Of a stretch of DNA of 64,000 nucleotides, positions 44,029-53,357 are shown in pieces (the stretch's first letter is position 1; every line of letters starts with the position of its first letter). Source of the DNA: Rhodospirillales bacterium (GTDB lineage: Bacteria > Pseudomonadota > Alphaproteobacteria > Rhodospirillales > Defluviicoccaceae); contig JAEULG010000037.1 of NCBI GenBank assembly GCA_016793875.1, positions 1-64,000 on the forward strand, read 5' to 3'. Position numbers and translations under genes: made by a program. The notes beneath the pieces were generated by a model. It searched no databases, was not told where the DNA came from, and saw only the letters and a list, made by a program, of their open reading frames with translations.

Positions 44029-44973
44029 ATGGACTTCGCCATCGCCTACGCCGGCTGCACTCTCGATCGCGCAACGCACCGGCGCGGCGATGACCGCTGG
44101 CTGGCGGACCGCCGGAGCGATGCCGCCAGCCGCCTCGTCCCGATCTGGCGCGAGCGGGTGCTGGTGGCGGGCGGGAGTCGGCCGCGGCTCGCGGACTTGG
44201 CCGGAGAGCGCGCGCAGGCGGCGCAGCAGTTGGCCGAAGCGACGGTCTTTCTCGGAACCGGCGGCGACGACGTTGCCTGGTTCGCGTGCGACCTGTCCCA
44301 GCATGACGAGGACCTGCTGGCGCCGCTGATGAACGGCGGTGCCTTCCACGAACTCGGCGCCATCGTCACGCGCCTGCGCCCCGAAGAAGGCGCCGTGCTC
44401 GCCTACGCTCGGGCGATCCTCCACTGGCATCGCCGCCACCGCTTCTGCGGCGCCTGCGGCGCGCCGACGGAAGTCCGCCAGGGCGGGCATCTGCGCGCCT
44501 GCTCCGACCCCGGCTGCGGCATCCTGCACTTCCCGCGCACCGATCCGGTGGTGATCATGCTGGTGACGCGCACCGACCCGGCAACGGGCCGGGCTTCGTG
44601 CCTGCTCGGCCGCCAGCGGCAGTGGATGGCGGGACTCTTCTCGACGCTCGCCGGATTCGTCGAGCCGGGCGAGACGGCGGAAGAAGCGGTTCGTCGCGAG
44701 GTCGGCGAGGAGACTGGTCTGCCCGTCGGTGCGGTCGGCTACAAGACGTCGCAGCCATGGCCCTTCCCCGGCTCTCTCATGCTGGGGTTCCGCGCAGAGG
44801 CCGGGCCAGGCGATGTCATCGTTGATCACGAGGAACTGGAGGACGCCCGCTGGTTCACCCCGGAAGAGGTGATGCGTATCCGCACGGTCGGCCTGCGGCT
44901 GCCGTTCCGTGGCACCATCGCCCGGGCCTTGATCGAAGACTGGCTTGCGGAACAGGAGGCACGGGGAGGCTGA
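44029..44973 (+). CDS. nudC: NAD+ diphosphatase (NudC family)
   Basis: This 314-aa Nudix hydrolase cleaves NAD(H), and in some bacteria removes NAD caps from RNA. It has a four-cysteine zinc ribbon (FCGACGAPTEV...CSDPGCG, about residues 139-165), and the Nudix box GFVEPGETAEEAVRREVGEE at about 208-227. The NADH-pyrophosphatase signature SQPWPFPGS follows (about 242). ATG 44029 (MDFAIAYAG) matches the family start, though no strong ribosome-binding site is visible. Translation may couple to the GNAT gene 13 bp downstream. Confidence 0.93.
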   Translation: MDFAIAYAGCTLDRATHRRGDDRWLADRRSDAASRLVPIWRERVLVAGGSRPRLADLAGERAQAAQQLAEATVFLGTGGDDVAWFACDLSQHDEDLLAPLMNGGAFHELGAIVTRLRPEEGAVLAYARAILHWHRRHRFCGACGAPTEVRQGGHLRACSDPGCGILHFPRTDPVVIMLVTRTDPATGRASCLLGRQRQWMAGLFSTLAGFVEPGETAEEAVRREVGEETGLPVGAVGYKTSQPWPFPGSLMLGFRAEAGPGDVIVDHEELEDARWFTPEEVMRIRTVGLRLPFRGTIARALIEDWLAEQEARGG

Positions 44974-44986
44974 GGGAGTGGGAGAG

Positions 44987-45547
44987 ATGCTGCCACCACC
45001 GATCGTCCGCATCAGACCGGGTCGCCCTGCCGATGCTGACGCCATCGCCCGTGTCTACGTGGAATCCTGGCGATCGGCCTATGCCGGGCTGATCCCCAAC
45101 GGCGTGCTGGTTCGCATGTCGACCAGCGCCCAGGCGCGCGAGTGGACGCAGCAACTGTCACGCCACAGCCACGCCGACGCGGTCCTCGTCGCCGATATTC
45201 CCGGGGCCGGCATCGTCGGCTTCGGCAGCTGCGGCACCGCCCGGCGCAGCCAGCTGTCGCACGCGGGCGAGATCTTCACCCTCTACGTCGCGCCGGAGCA
45301 TCAGGAGCGGGGGATTGGCCGGGCCCTGCTCTACCGGCTGTTCGATCGCCTGACCGACCGCGGGCTGGACTCGGCCCTCGTCTGGGTGCTAGCCCTGAAT
45401 CCCGCGCGCTTCTTCTACGAAGCGATGGGCGGCCGGCGGATCGCCGCCAAGCAGGAACGGCTGTGGAACACCACCTTGCCGCAGATCGCCTACGGTTGGG
45501 ACGACCTCAGGCTGCTCCGCAGCGACGACCGGGGCCCCTCCGACTGA
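44987..45547 (+). CDS. GNAT family N-acetyltransferase
   Basis: This 186-aa acetyl-CoA-dependent acetyltransferase has an N-terminal IRPGRPADADAIARVYVESW and the acetyl-CoA-binding loop VAPEHQERGIGRALLYRLFD (about residues 98-117). The NPARFFYEAMGGRRI pattern follows. The substrate is unknown. ATG 44987 has GAGGGAGTGGGAGAG directly upstream. It is probably co-transcribed with nudC. Confidence 0.88.
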   Translation: MLPPPIVRIRPGRPADADAIARVYVESWRSAYAGLIPNGVLVRMSTSAQAREWTQQLSRHSHADAVLVADIPGAGIVGFGSCGTARRSQLSHAGEIFTLYVAPEHQERGIGRALLYRLFDRLTDRGLDSALVWVLALNPARFFYEAMGGRRIAAKQERLWNTTLPQIAYGWDDLRLLRSDDRGPSD

Positions 45548-45603
45548 CGCGTCCCGCCTTCGAACCGTGACCCGCGATTCCTGGTGACAGGACCTATGAC
45601 ACC

Positions 45604-46701
45604 CTACGGATGCGCTTTCGCGGCCTCCGCTGTGGCGGCCTCGGGAAGGTCGAGGCGGGCGGCGCGCTGACCGAGGCGCCTTGCCGCCGCGTCGAGGCGG
45701 CGGACGTCGTCGGACGCTTGGTCGAAATGACGAACCAGCCCGCGCGCCCGTTCGGCGATGGCGGCGACGTCGCCCTCGATGGCGCGGAGCTCGGCGCGGA
45801 TCACCCCCGCCTGCTCGCTCAGGCGGACGTCGCGCAGCAGCGCACGGACCGTGTTGAGCGTCGCCCATAGCGTCGATGGCGAGACGATCCACACCTTGCG
45901 CCGGAACGACTCCTCGACGACGCCGCGAAAGCGGGCGTGCAACTCGGCATAGACCGCCTCCGATGGCAGGAACATCAGCGCCGAATCGGCGGTCTCGCCG
46001 GGAACGATATAGCGCTCGGCGATATCGTGGACGTGCTGCAGAAGGTCGGCGGCGAAGCTGCGGCGCGCCCTCGCCTTGGCCTGCTCATCGCCGGCGCCGT
46101 GCAACACCTGCCAGCTTTCCAGCGGAAACTTGGCGTCGATCGCCAGTACGCCGGGCGGATCGGGCAGCCGCAGCAGGCAGTCCACCCGGCAGCGGTTGGA
46201 GAGGGTCACCTGGAAGCCGTAGGCGTCGGCGGGCAACAGCGAGGCGACCAGCGCCTCGAGCTGTACCTCGCCGAAGGCGCCGCGCGCCTGCTTGTTGGCG
46301 AGAATGTCCTGCAGCCCGGTGACCTGGCTCGACAACCGGGCGATCGTCTGCTGCGCCTCGCCGATCAGCGCCAGCCGCTCGTGCAGGCCGCGCAGCGTCT
46401 CGTGGGTCCGTTCCGTCTGTTGCAGCAGGCCATCGCCCACCCGCCGGGCCAGCGCATCCAGCCGCTGATCGAGGCCGATCTGGGTCTGCTGCAGCCGTCC
46501 GGACAGGGTCGCCTGCCCCTCCCCCAGCCGTTCCGCCACCTCCGCCAGCCGCGCCACCTGCAGCGCCGTCGCTTCGTGCGCCCGTTCCGCCCGCAGCACG
46601 GTGAGCATCAGTGCCGCCAGCGCCGACAGCGCCACCACGGCACCGAGGGTGGCCCAGACCGCCGCACCGGACGAGGACAGCAGCGAGAACAAATCGTGCA
46701 T
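45604..46701 (-). CDS. rmuC: DNA recombination protein RmuC
   Basis: This 365-aa protein is predicted to limit inversions at short repeats and has a nuclease-like core. An N-terminal membrane anchor (about residues 12-34) is followed by a long coiled coil (about 40-130). The RmuC core then has GAFGEVQLEALVASLLPADA, LAIDAKFPLESW (catalytic D-x-K) and ALMFLPSEAVYAELH. ATG 46701 (MHDLFSLL) is chosen over the 46857 extension, which is arginine-rich shadow translation. It is divergent from the DUF4139 gene. Confidence 0.92.
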   Translation of the reverse strand: MHDLFSLLSSSGAAVWATLGAVVALSALAALMLTVLRAERAHEATALQVARLAEVAERLGEGQATLSGRLQQTQIGLDQRLDALARRVGDGLLQQTERTHETLRGLHERLALIGEAQQTIARLSSQVTGLQDILANKQARGAFGEVQLEALVASLLPADAYGFQVTLSNRCRVDCLLRLPDPPGVLAIDAKFPLESWQVLHGAGDEQAKARARRSFAADLLQHVHDIAERYIVPGETADSALMFLPSEAVYAELHARFRGVVEESFRRKVWIVSPSTLWATLNTVRALLRDVRLSEQAGVIRAELRAIEGDVAAIAERARGLVRHFDQASDDVRRLDAAARRLGQRAARLDLPEAATAEAAKAHP

Positions 46702-46772
46702 GATGGCAACCTTGCACGAGAGCGCGACGCAAAGCAAACTCCATGCCCAACCTCCGCGCGAGGAACCTGCCG

Positions 46773-48188
46773 ATGCGCCACCTGATCGCCGCCTCCGCCG
46801 TCGTTCTGGGCGCCGCGACCGCGGCACCCGCCGCCGATCTAGACGTGCCGGCCGCATCGCGGCCGGCGCCGCTCGTCCTCAATCTCTACAGCGACGGCTC
46901 GGCAATGGTCTGGGATCGCCGCTCCGCCGACCTCGCTGCCGGCCCCAACCGCCTGCTGTTCGATGCGGTGAGTCCACAGATGCAGCCGGCAACGGCGATG
47001 ATCGACGCCGCACCGGGTGTCCGCCTCGTCGACATCGACTACGACTTCGCGCTGCTGACGCCCGACGCGCTGGTCCGCCGGTCCGTCGGCAAGACCGTTG
47101 GCGTCGTCCGCACCCACCCGCAGACCGGCGAGGAAACCGTTGAGAACGCAACGCTGCTCGCCGCCGACGGCGGCATCGTGCTAAAATACCGCGATCGCGT
47201 GGAAACCGGCACCCCGGGCCGCATGGTGTTCTACGACCTGCCCCCCGACCTGCGGGCGCAACCCGCCCTCCTCGCCAGCGTCGATGTCGAGCGCGCCGGC
47301 CGCGATGACGTCATCCTCGGCTACCTGACCGGCGGGCTCGGCTGGAGCGCCGACTATGTCGCGCTGTGGGACGAAAAGGCGAAGACGCTCGGGCTCACCG
47401 GCCGGGCGACCCTGTCCAACACCAGCGGTGCTTCATTTCCGGCGGCGGAGGTCTCGCTCATCGCCGGAACGATCAACCGGGCGGCACAGCCGGTGGCGCC
47501 GGCGCCGCGTGCCCGCGTCGCGTCCGCCCCGATGATGATGGCCGACGCCAAGGCCATGCCGGAACGGGAGGAGGTGGCCGACCTGCACCTCTACCGCTTG
47601 CCAGGCCAAGTCTCCCTGCCCGATCAGCGGACCCGCCAGGTGACGCTGCTGCAGGTGCCGGCGCTGCCGGTCGAGCAGGAGTACGTCAGCGAAGCGGGGG
47701 TCACGCCCATCCGCCAGATGACAGCACCGCAACCGCGGCATCCGCAGGTGCGGCTGAAGTTCGTCAACGAGAACAGCGGTGACGGCCAGCCGCTGCCGGC
47801 GGGCGTCGTCCGGGTGTTCGCCCGAACCAGTGACGGCGGGGTCCCGCGGTTGATCGGCGAGGACCGCCTCGATCACACGCCGGCCGGAGGAAAGGTGACC
47901 CTCACGCCGGGGGAGGCGTTCGATGTCACCGTGCTGCGTCGGCAGACCGACTTCAAGACCACCGGCCTGCCGGAGAAGACGAGCGAGAGCGCCTGGGCAA
48001 TCGACGTGACCAACGCCAAGAGCCGGGAGGTTTCCGTTAGCCTCGTCGAGGTCATCCCTGGCGACTGGAGCATCCTCGCCGAAAGCGCCCCGCACACCAA
48101 GGCGGAAGCCAACCGTGTGACCTGGCGGCTGAGCGTCCCGGCGGCGGGCGAGGCGCGGCTCAGCTACCGGGTCCGGGTGCAACAATAG
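46773..48188 (+). CDS. DUF4139 domain-containing exported protein
   Basis: This is 471 aa from ATG 46773, which has GAGGA 9 nt upstream. A cleavable signal peptide (LIAASAVVLGAATAAPA) directs it to the periplasm. The body has the family pattern YLTGGLGWSADYVALWDE (about residues 183-200), a variable middle, and beta-rich C-terminal repeats (VTLTPGEAFDVTVLRRQTDF). The function is not known. The family resembles mucoidy/adhesion-type beta proteins. Confidence 0.8.
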   Translation: MRHLIAASAVVLGAATAAPAADLDVPAASRPAPLVLNLYSDGSAMVWDRRSADLAAGPNRLLFDAVSPQMQPATAMIDAAPGVRLVDIDYDFALLTPDALVRRSVGKTVGVVRTHPQTGEETVENATLLAADGGIVLKYRDRVETGTPGRMVFYDLPPDLRAQPALLASVDVERAGRDDVILGYLTGGLGWSADYVALWDEKAKTLGLTGRATLSNTSGASFPAAEVSLIAGTINRAAQPVAPAPRARVASAPMMMADAKAMPEREEVADLHLYRLPGQVSLPDQRTRQVTLLQVPALPVEQEYVSEAGVTPIRQMTAPQPRHPQVRLKFVNENSGDGQPLPAGVVRVFARTSDGGVPRLIGEDRLDHTPAGGKVTLTPGEAFDVTVLRRQTDFKTTGLPEKTSESAWAIDVTNAKSREVSVSLVEVIPGDWSILAESAPHTKAEANRVTWRLSVPAAGEARLSYRVRVQQ

Positions 48189-48266
48189 CCGGACAGCCCC
48201 AGCAGCCCTCTCTCCTCGCTCCGCGGGATCTTGACGGCCTTCGGGCGGAACTCCTATGTCAGCGGC

Positions 48267-48809
48267 ATGACACCAGAAGACGTTGAGACGGTGGACAAGC
48301 TCGAAATCATCGTCGCGCCGGATCCCCGCCTGAAGCGCCGTGCCGAGGCCGTGGAGCGGGTGGACCGCGATATCCGCAGGTTGATGGACGGAATGCTGGA
48401 GGCGATGCACCGGGCAAACGGGATCGGTCTTGCGGCACCGCAGGTTGGCGTGCTGAAGCGCGTCATCGTCGTCGATGTCTCGCAGCCGGAGGAGCCGCCG
48501 GCCCCGCTGCGCATGGCCAATCCCGAGATCATCTGGGCGTCGAATGATCTCGCAGCCGGCGACGAGGGCTGTCTGTCGCTCCCCGAGCAGTTCGGCGAGG
48601 TCGTCCGCCCGCAGGCGATCCATGTCCGTTTCCGCGATGAGAACGACGCGATCCAGGAACTGGCGGCCGAAGGGTTGCTCGCCAAGTGCATCCAGCACGA
48701 GATCGACCACCTGGAAGGCGTCCTGTTCGTCGATCACCTGTCGTCATTGAAGCGCAACATCATCCTGCGCAAGCTGACCAAGCAAAAGAAGCTGTTGGCG
48801 ACCGGCTGA
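48267..48809 (+). CDS. def: Peptide deformylase
   Basis: This 180-aa enzyme removes the formyl group from nascent N-formylmethionine. All three metal motifs are present: [10 protein letters not shown] (about residues 52-61), EGCLSLP (101, Cys ligand) and HEIDHLEG (145, His ligands and catalytic Glu). ATG 48267 (MTPEDVETV) is favoured over 48231. It is followed after 1 nt by fmt, the standard def-fmt operon. Confidence 0.97.
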   Translation: MTPEDVETVDKLEIIVAPDPRLKRRAEAVERVDRDIRRLMDGMLEAMHRANGIGLAAPQVGVLKRVIVVDVSQPEEPPAPLRMANPEIIWASNDLAAGDEGCLSLPEQFGEVVRPQAIHVRFRDENDAIQELAAEGLLAKCIQHEIDHLEGVLFVDHLSSLKRNIILRKLTKQKKLLATG

Positions 48810-48810
48810 C

Positions 48811-49776
48811 GTGACCCACACCGAAGCGGGCAGGATACCGGCGGGCAGGCCGCTGCGGGTGGCCTTTTTCGGTAGCCCGGCATTTGCATTGCCGAGCCTG
48901 CAAGCACTGGTCGATGCCGGCCATACCGTCGCCGCCGTCTACGCCCAGCCGCCACGGCCGGCCGGGCGTGGCCACAAGGAGCAGCGGGCACCAGTACATG
49001 TGCTGGCGGAGACCCTCGGCCTGCCAGTCCGCACGCCCTTCACCCTTCGCGACGAAGCCGAGCAGCGCGCCTTCGCCGCCCTCGCCCTGGATGCGGCAGT
49101 GGTTGCGGCCTACGGGCTGATCTTGCCGAAGGCGATCCTGCAGGCGCCGAAGCTGGGCTGCATCAACGTCCACGCTTCGCTGCTGCCGCGCTGGCGGGGA
49201 GCGGCTCCGATCGAGCGCGCCATCATGGCCGGTGATGCCGAGACCGGCGTGACCCTCATGCAGATGGACGAGGGCCTCGACACCGGACCGATGCTGCAGA
49301 CCCGCCGTGTCGCCATTGGCCCGGCTACGACCGCCGCGGAATTGCGCGAGACCCTCGCCGGGCTCGGCGCCAGCCTGCTGCCGGAGGCACTCGCCGGCCT
49401 CGCCGCCGGCGCCCTCGGCGCCCGGCCGCAGCCGGCCGATGGCGTCACCTACGCCCACAAGCTGGCTCGCGACGAGGGCCGCACCGACTGGAGCCTGCCG
49501 GCGGCGGTGCTCGAACGGCGGGTGCGGGCGCTGACGCCGCAGCCGGGCGCCTTCTTCGAGCACCGGGGGGAGCGCATCAAGCTGCTGGCCGCCGAGGTAG
49601 CGGACGCGGCCGGGCAGGCGGCACAACCGGGCACCGTCCTCGACGACCGCCTGACCATTGCCTGCGGCGATGGTGCGCTGCTGCCGACCATCTTGCAGCG
49701 CCCCGGACGCGGGAGGGCAGGTACAGCCGCCTTCCTGCGCGGCTATCCGCTGCCGGCCGGCACCCGGCTCGGCTGA
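48811..49776 (+). CDS. fmt: Methionyl-tRNA formyltransferase
   Basis: This 321-aa enzyme formylates initiator Met-tRNA using 10-formyl-THF. The catalytic/formyl-donor block is [20 protein letters not shown] (about residues 119-138), preceded by the Rossmann-type [22 protein letters not shown]-terminal tRNA-binding OB-like domain follows. The start at GTG 48811 is 1 nt after the def stop. The final 34 nt overlap the convergent lipoprotein gene. Confidence 0.97.
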   Translation: MTHTEAGRIPAGRPLRVAFFGSPAFALPSLQALVDAGHTVAAVYAQPPRPAGRGHKEQRAPVHVLAETLGLPVRTPFTLRDEAEQRAFAALALDAAVVAAYGLILPKAILQAPKLGCINVHASLLPRWRGAAPIERAIMAGDAETGVTLMQMDEGLDTGPMLQTRRVAIGPATTAAELRETLAGLGASLLPEALAGLAAGALGARPQPADGVTYAHKLARDEGRTDWSLPAAVLERRVRALTPQPGAFFEHRGERIKLLAAEVADAAGQAAQPGTVLDDRLTIACGDGALLPTILQRPGRGRAGTAAFLRGYPLPAGTRLG

Positions 49777-50711
49777 GAACTGCCCGGTTCCGCCCCCAGT
49801 ACCCTCAGGCGCGCCGTCGCTTCCAACGCAACGTCGGTGGCACCGGCCTGCCCGGCAACATCGCGGGCCCGCGTCAGCCACTCCCGGGCGACGACGGTCT
49901 GGCCACCGATCTGGGCGGTGCGCCCTGCGCGCAGCCACATGTCGGCCGCCTTGCCGGCATTGCCGAGACTCTCGGCCGCGCCGGCAGCGCCAGCCAGCGC
50001 CCGGGCCATGCCGGGGTAGTCAAGGACCGTCCGCCGGCCGTCCGCGGCCGCGAGGAACGCCGAGGAAGCTGCCACCGGGTCACCGTTGAGCAGGGCCAAG
50101 CGGCCGGCCAGCTCGCTGCGGTCGGGTACCAGCGCCGGCAACGGCTCCTCCGCCAGCGCGTCCATCTGCGCGAGCGCCGCCGCGATACCGCTCCTATCGT
50201 TCTGGTCCGCGGCAATCAGCCCGTCGATAAACGCCGCCCGCCCGCGCGCCTCCGCCGGCGCCTGCGGGTTGCCGACGACCTCCCCGGCCAGCGTTCTGGC
50301 GCTTCCGATATAGCCGGTGCGATAGAACGCCGCCGCCTGGACCAGCAGCAGCTGCGGCTGCGGCGTACCACCCCGCCGCGTCACCTCGTCGCGGGTGGCC
50401 TGCGCCGTCGCCGCCGCTTCCGCCGGCCGGTCGAGGCGCAGCAGGACGACCGCGAGATTCCAGCCGAGATCGGCGATTGCCGGCAAGTCGTCGCGCTGCT
50501 GCGCCTGGGTCAGCGCCTGGCGATACAGCGTCGCCGCCTGTTCCGGCCGCTGTTGCTCGAACGACAGCCGCGCCAGCCGGGCACTGCTTGCCAGCGCCGC
50601 ATCCTCCGGCGGCGGCGCCGGCGCGCCGGACGAGCCGCAGCCAGCGAGCATGACCGCCACCAGGAGTGCCGGTAGCCACCGCCCCGCCAACCGCGCCGGC
50701 AGCAGCGGCAT
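49743..50711 (-). CDS. Lipoprotein of the Mla/Mce-type operon
   Basis: This 322-aa exported lipoprotein has the signal peptide [13 protein letters not shown] with the lipobox cysteine at about residue 25. The mature part is built of TPR-like helical pairs ([54 protein letters not shown]). The ATG at 50711 overlaps the MlaD stop by 1 nt (TGATG), so it is the last gene of the operon. A role as outer-membrane-side partner of the transporter is inferred from position only. Confidence 0.7.
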   Translation of the reverse strand: MPLLPARLAGRWLPALLVAVMLAGCGSSGAPAPPPEDAALASSARLARLSFEQQRPEQAATLYRQALTQAQQRDDLPAIADLGWNLAVVLLRLDRPAEAAATAQATRDEVTRRGGTPQPQLLLVQAAAFYRTGYIGSARTLAGEVVGNPQAPAEARGRAAFIDGLIAADQNDRSGIAAALAQMDALAEEPLPALVPDRSELAGRLALLNGDPVAASSAFLAAADGRRTVLDYPGMARALAGAAGAAESLGNAGKAADMWLRAGRTAQIGGQTVVAREWLTRARDVAGQAGATDVALEATARLRVLGAEPGSSQPSRVPAGSG

Positions 50712-51739
50712 CACGGGCGGACTTCCAGCGGCGACAGGCGCTCGTCGCTGGCGGGAGGCTGTCCCGATCCGCCCAGCAGCCACAGTGAGCGCACCTGCGC
50801 CAGCAACCGCTCCAGCTCCAGCGTCGTCTGCTGCGTCTGGGCGAGCAGCGCCGGCAGGCCCGGCGAGGTCTGGCTGAGATCGGAGGTGATCTGCCGCAGT
50901 GAGGCCACCGTCGCGTTGGCGTCCGCCACCAGCCTGGGGACCGCCTGCGAGTCGCGGTTCACCGTGCTGCTCAACTCGGCGACGTTGCCCGCCGCCCGTT
51001 GCAGTCCCTCGACAACCGGACGCAGGCCTTCCACCAGCCCCCGTGCCGTCGCAACCGTCGCCTGCAACTCGCCCACCAGCCGGTCGTCGGTGAGCAGCCT
51101 GCCGACCATGCCGTCGCCGCGGGCGATGTTGCCGACGATCTGATCGGTGCTAGCGAGCAACTGGTTGAGTTTTCCGTCAGGCGCCCGTAGCTGCTCCGCC
51201 AAATCGGCGAGCGCGGTAACCGCCCGGTTGGTCTGATCGACGATCGGCAGGACCCTGGCCCGCAGGTCTTCGATGAGCTGACCGACATTCTCAGTCGGCG
51301 CCCGATCCACTTCCGCCGTGATCACCGCATATTTCCAGTCGAGCGGCTCGCCCTGGCCACGGGTGATCTCCAGGAATGCAGCACCGGCGATGCCGAACTG
51401 CTTGCGGATGAAGGCACGAGAATCCCGGCGGATAAACGTCTGCATGGCATCGTCGATGTCAGCTTCTGCATAGAAGCTCTGGCCCGGATCAATGACGATG
51501 CGCCGCACCTCGCCTGCCTTCGTCCCGAGGACTTCCACTGGCGCCCCGGCGGCGAGGCCGAACAGGCCCTGATCGGGCAGGACGATGCGCAACCTTTCGG
51601 TCGGGCTGAACCATTGCCGCAAGACGCCGCCCTGCAGGACGGCGACGAAGAACAGCGCCACGGCCGCCAGCACGAGAGCGCCCACCGCCTCGTTGGCCCA
51701 GGGGATGCGACCGAGACGGCCAATCGGCTTTTCCCTCAT
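50711..51739 (-). CDS. MlaD/Mce-family substrate-binding protein
   Basis: This 342-aa protein has one N-terminal transmembrane anchor (AVGALVLAAVALFFVAVLQGG, about residues 19-39). An MCE domain follows (FGLAAGAPVEVLGTKAGEVR...), then a long helical tail with QLRAPDGKLNQLLASTDQI repeats. Such proteins form hexameric rings that shuttle lipids between membranes. ATG 51739 overlaps the ATPase-like gene by 4 nt (ATGA). Confidence 0.88.
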   Translation of the reverse strand: MREKPIGRLGRIPWANEAVGALVLAAVALFFVAVLQGGVLRQWFSPTERLRIVLPDQGLFGLAAGAPVEVLGTKAGEVRRIVIDPGQSFYAEADIDDAMQTFIRRDSRAFIRKQFGIAGAAFLEITRGQGEPLDWKYAVITAEVDRAPTENVGQLIEDLRARVLPIVDQTNRAVTALADLAEQLRAPDGKLNQLLASTDQIVGNIARGDGMVGRLLTDDRLVGELQATVATARGLVEGLRPVVEGLQRAAGNVAELSSTVNRDSQAVPRLVADANATVASLRQITSDLSQTSPGLPALLAQTQQTTLELERLLAQVRSLWLLGGSGQPPASDERLSPLEVRP

Positions 51740-52494
51740 GCGAATCTCGTAACAGTGTGCATGGAGCCGCCGCGCAGGCGCAGCCAGCGGTCGGCAGGAA
51801 TGCTGGGATCGGACCAGACGTCGCGTTCGGCGGTGAGCCACAGCACCGCAGCGTCGCGATCCCGGGCGGCGCGGACGGCGTTGATCAGCGGCTCCAGGAT
51901 CATCGCCAGAACGTCGCGGGGAAGATGCTCGATCACGACCAAGCGGGGCCGTCCGAGGAAGGCGCGGATGCAGGCGGCCCGCAGCAGGTCGCCCTCGGCG
52001 ACGTCGTCCGGGTTGCCGAGAGGAACGCCGGGAAGGCCGAACGCTGCCGCAAGCCGCGCTGCGTCTTCGCACAGTTCCTCGTGGGTGCGGCGGGTATGGT
52101 AGAGCTGCGGCAGCAGGATGTTCTCCAGCATATCGGTACCGCGCAGCCAGTTGCCGCGGGCAAAGCTGTGGCCTATGCGGCCGCGCATGGCGTTGGCTTG
52201 CAGCGGCGTTACCTCCTGCCAGTTCCGTCCCAAAAACAGGATCTGGCCGGCAACCGGAAGGCGCAAGCCGACGGCGGCATCGGCGATCAGCGCGGCGTGC
52301 TGCAAGTCGGCGGTATCGACCAGCGTCAGGCTGCCACCGGGTAACGTCAGGTCGATCGGCTGCATGCGCATGCCGGCATCGTCCGTCAGGCAGGCAGAAA
52401 CGAAGGCGAGGACCGGCCGTTCGGCCACCGCCGGCTCCGGTGGCGCCGGCCGCACATGATCATCGGTTCCGTCGTCCTCCACGTCCAGGCTCAC
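51736..52494 (-). CDS. Degenerate ABC transporter ATPase (MlaF position)
   Basis: This 252-aa protein occupies the MlaF slot, but its nucleotide motifs are gone. Where Walker A (GxxGxGKST) should stand it reads LTLVDTADLQHAALIADA. The Q-loop region is SFARGNWLRGTDMLENILLP. The signature is VAEGDLLRAACIRA in place of LSGGQ, and Walker B is LVVIEHLP, lacking the Asp. The overall order still matches an ABC domain. It starts at a GTG (52494) overlapping the MlaE stop by 4 nt. It probably cannot hydrolyse ATP and may act structurally or pair with another ATPase. Confidence 0.75.
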   Translation of the reverse strand: MSLDVEDDGTDDHVRPAPPEPAVAERPVLAFVSACLTDDAGMRMQPIDLTLPGGSLTLVDTADLQHAALIADAAVGLRLPVAGQILFLGRNWQEVTPLQANAMRGRIGHSFARGNWLRGTDMLENILLPQLYHTRRTHEELCEDAARLAAAFGLPGVPLGNPDDVAEGDLLRAACIRAFLGRPRLVVIEHLPRDVLAMILEPLINAVRAARDRDAAVLWLTAERDVWSDPSIPADRWLRLRGGSMHTVTRFA

Positions 52495-53357
52495 AACATC
52501 ACGCTGACGGCGCCACTGACGATAAACACCGCCAGGCAGGCCTGGACGAAGCCGCCGGCGGTCAGCTTGCCGACCTCGCTCTCCCCGGCGGTGGCAAGCA
52601 CTGGCAAGGCACAGGTGACGCCCACAGCAAAGCCGATCGCCGCGGTCTTTACTGGCAAGAGCAGGTAGGTGCCCGGCCCCATCGCCCGCAGCACCGTATC
52701 GAAGAAGGCGTAGAAGGAGATCTCCACCGCGCCGACCGCATGGCCGCTGAAGTAGCCGACCAGCAGGGCCATCGTCAGCAGCAGTATGGCGAGGCAGAAG
52801 CAACTGGCCGCGAACGCCAGGATGCGCGGCACCACCAGCAGCAGGAACGGATCAATCCCCTGCGCTTCCAGCATCCGCAGTTGGCCGCCGGCGCGCAGTT
52901 CCTCGAGATAGATGAGCATCGGCAGACCGCTACGGCCGACAATGATCAGCCCGGCCAGCAGCGGTGCGATCTCGCGAACCAGCACCAGCACCAGCACCCG
53001 GCCGAACAGATCGGTCTGGCCTGCGGCCTGCAGCCAGTAGAGAGCCTGATAGACCATCGCCAGCCCGACCAGCACACCGACGACGGCGGTCGCACGCACC
53101 GCGTGCACGCCGACATCGAGCATGGCACGGACGAACTCGCGGCGAACCGGCCGGCGCCACGTCGCCGCCTGCGCCGCTGCCGCCAGCACCGCGGCGCCGA
53201 GGCCGGCCGCCAGCGCAAGCCGGCGCAGCAGCGTGAGCGGCGGCCGCCCCACCGCCGCCAGTAACCGCCGCGGGGAAAGTGTGGGAGGCGATGCCGCCAG
53301 CGCTTGCAGCGCCCCCTCGCTGCTCCGCCGCTCCCCAGCGGCACCGGCCTGGGTCAC
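52491..53357 (-). CDS. MlaE-family ABC transporter permease
   Basis: This 288-aa inner-membrane permease has about five or six transmembrane helices from residue 80 onward. It carries the family blocks GVLVGLAMVYQALYWLQAAG, LAGLIIVGRSGLPMLIYLEE, LRMLEAQGIDPFLLLVVPRI and AAIGFAVGVTCALP. It would move phospholipid-like substrates together with the MlaD ring. The GTG start overlaps the cyclase stop (GTGA). Confidence 0.9.
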   Translation of the reverse strand: MTQAGAAGERRSSEGALQALAASPPTLSPRRLLAAVGRPPLTLLRRLALAAGLGAAVLAAAAQAATWRRPVRREFVRAMLDVGVHAVRATAVVGVLVGLAMVYQALYWLQAAGQTDLFGRVLVLVLVREIAPLLAGLIIVGRSGLPMLIYLEELRAGGQLRMLEAQGIDPFLLLVVPRILAFAASCFCLAILLLTMALLVGYFSGHAVGAVEISFYAFFDTVLRAMGPGTYLLLPVKTAAIGFAVGVTCALPVLATAGESEVGKLTAGGFVQACLAVFIVSGAVSVML

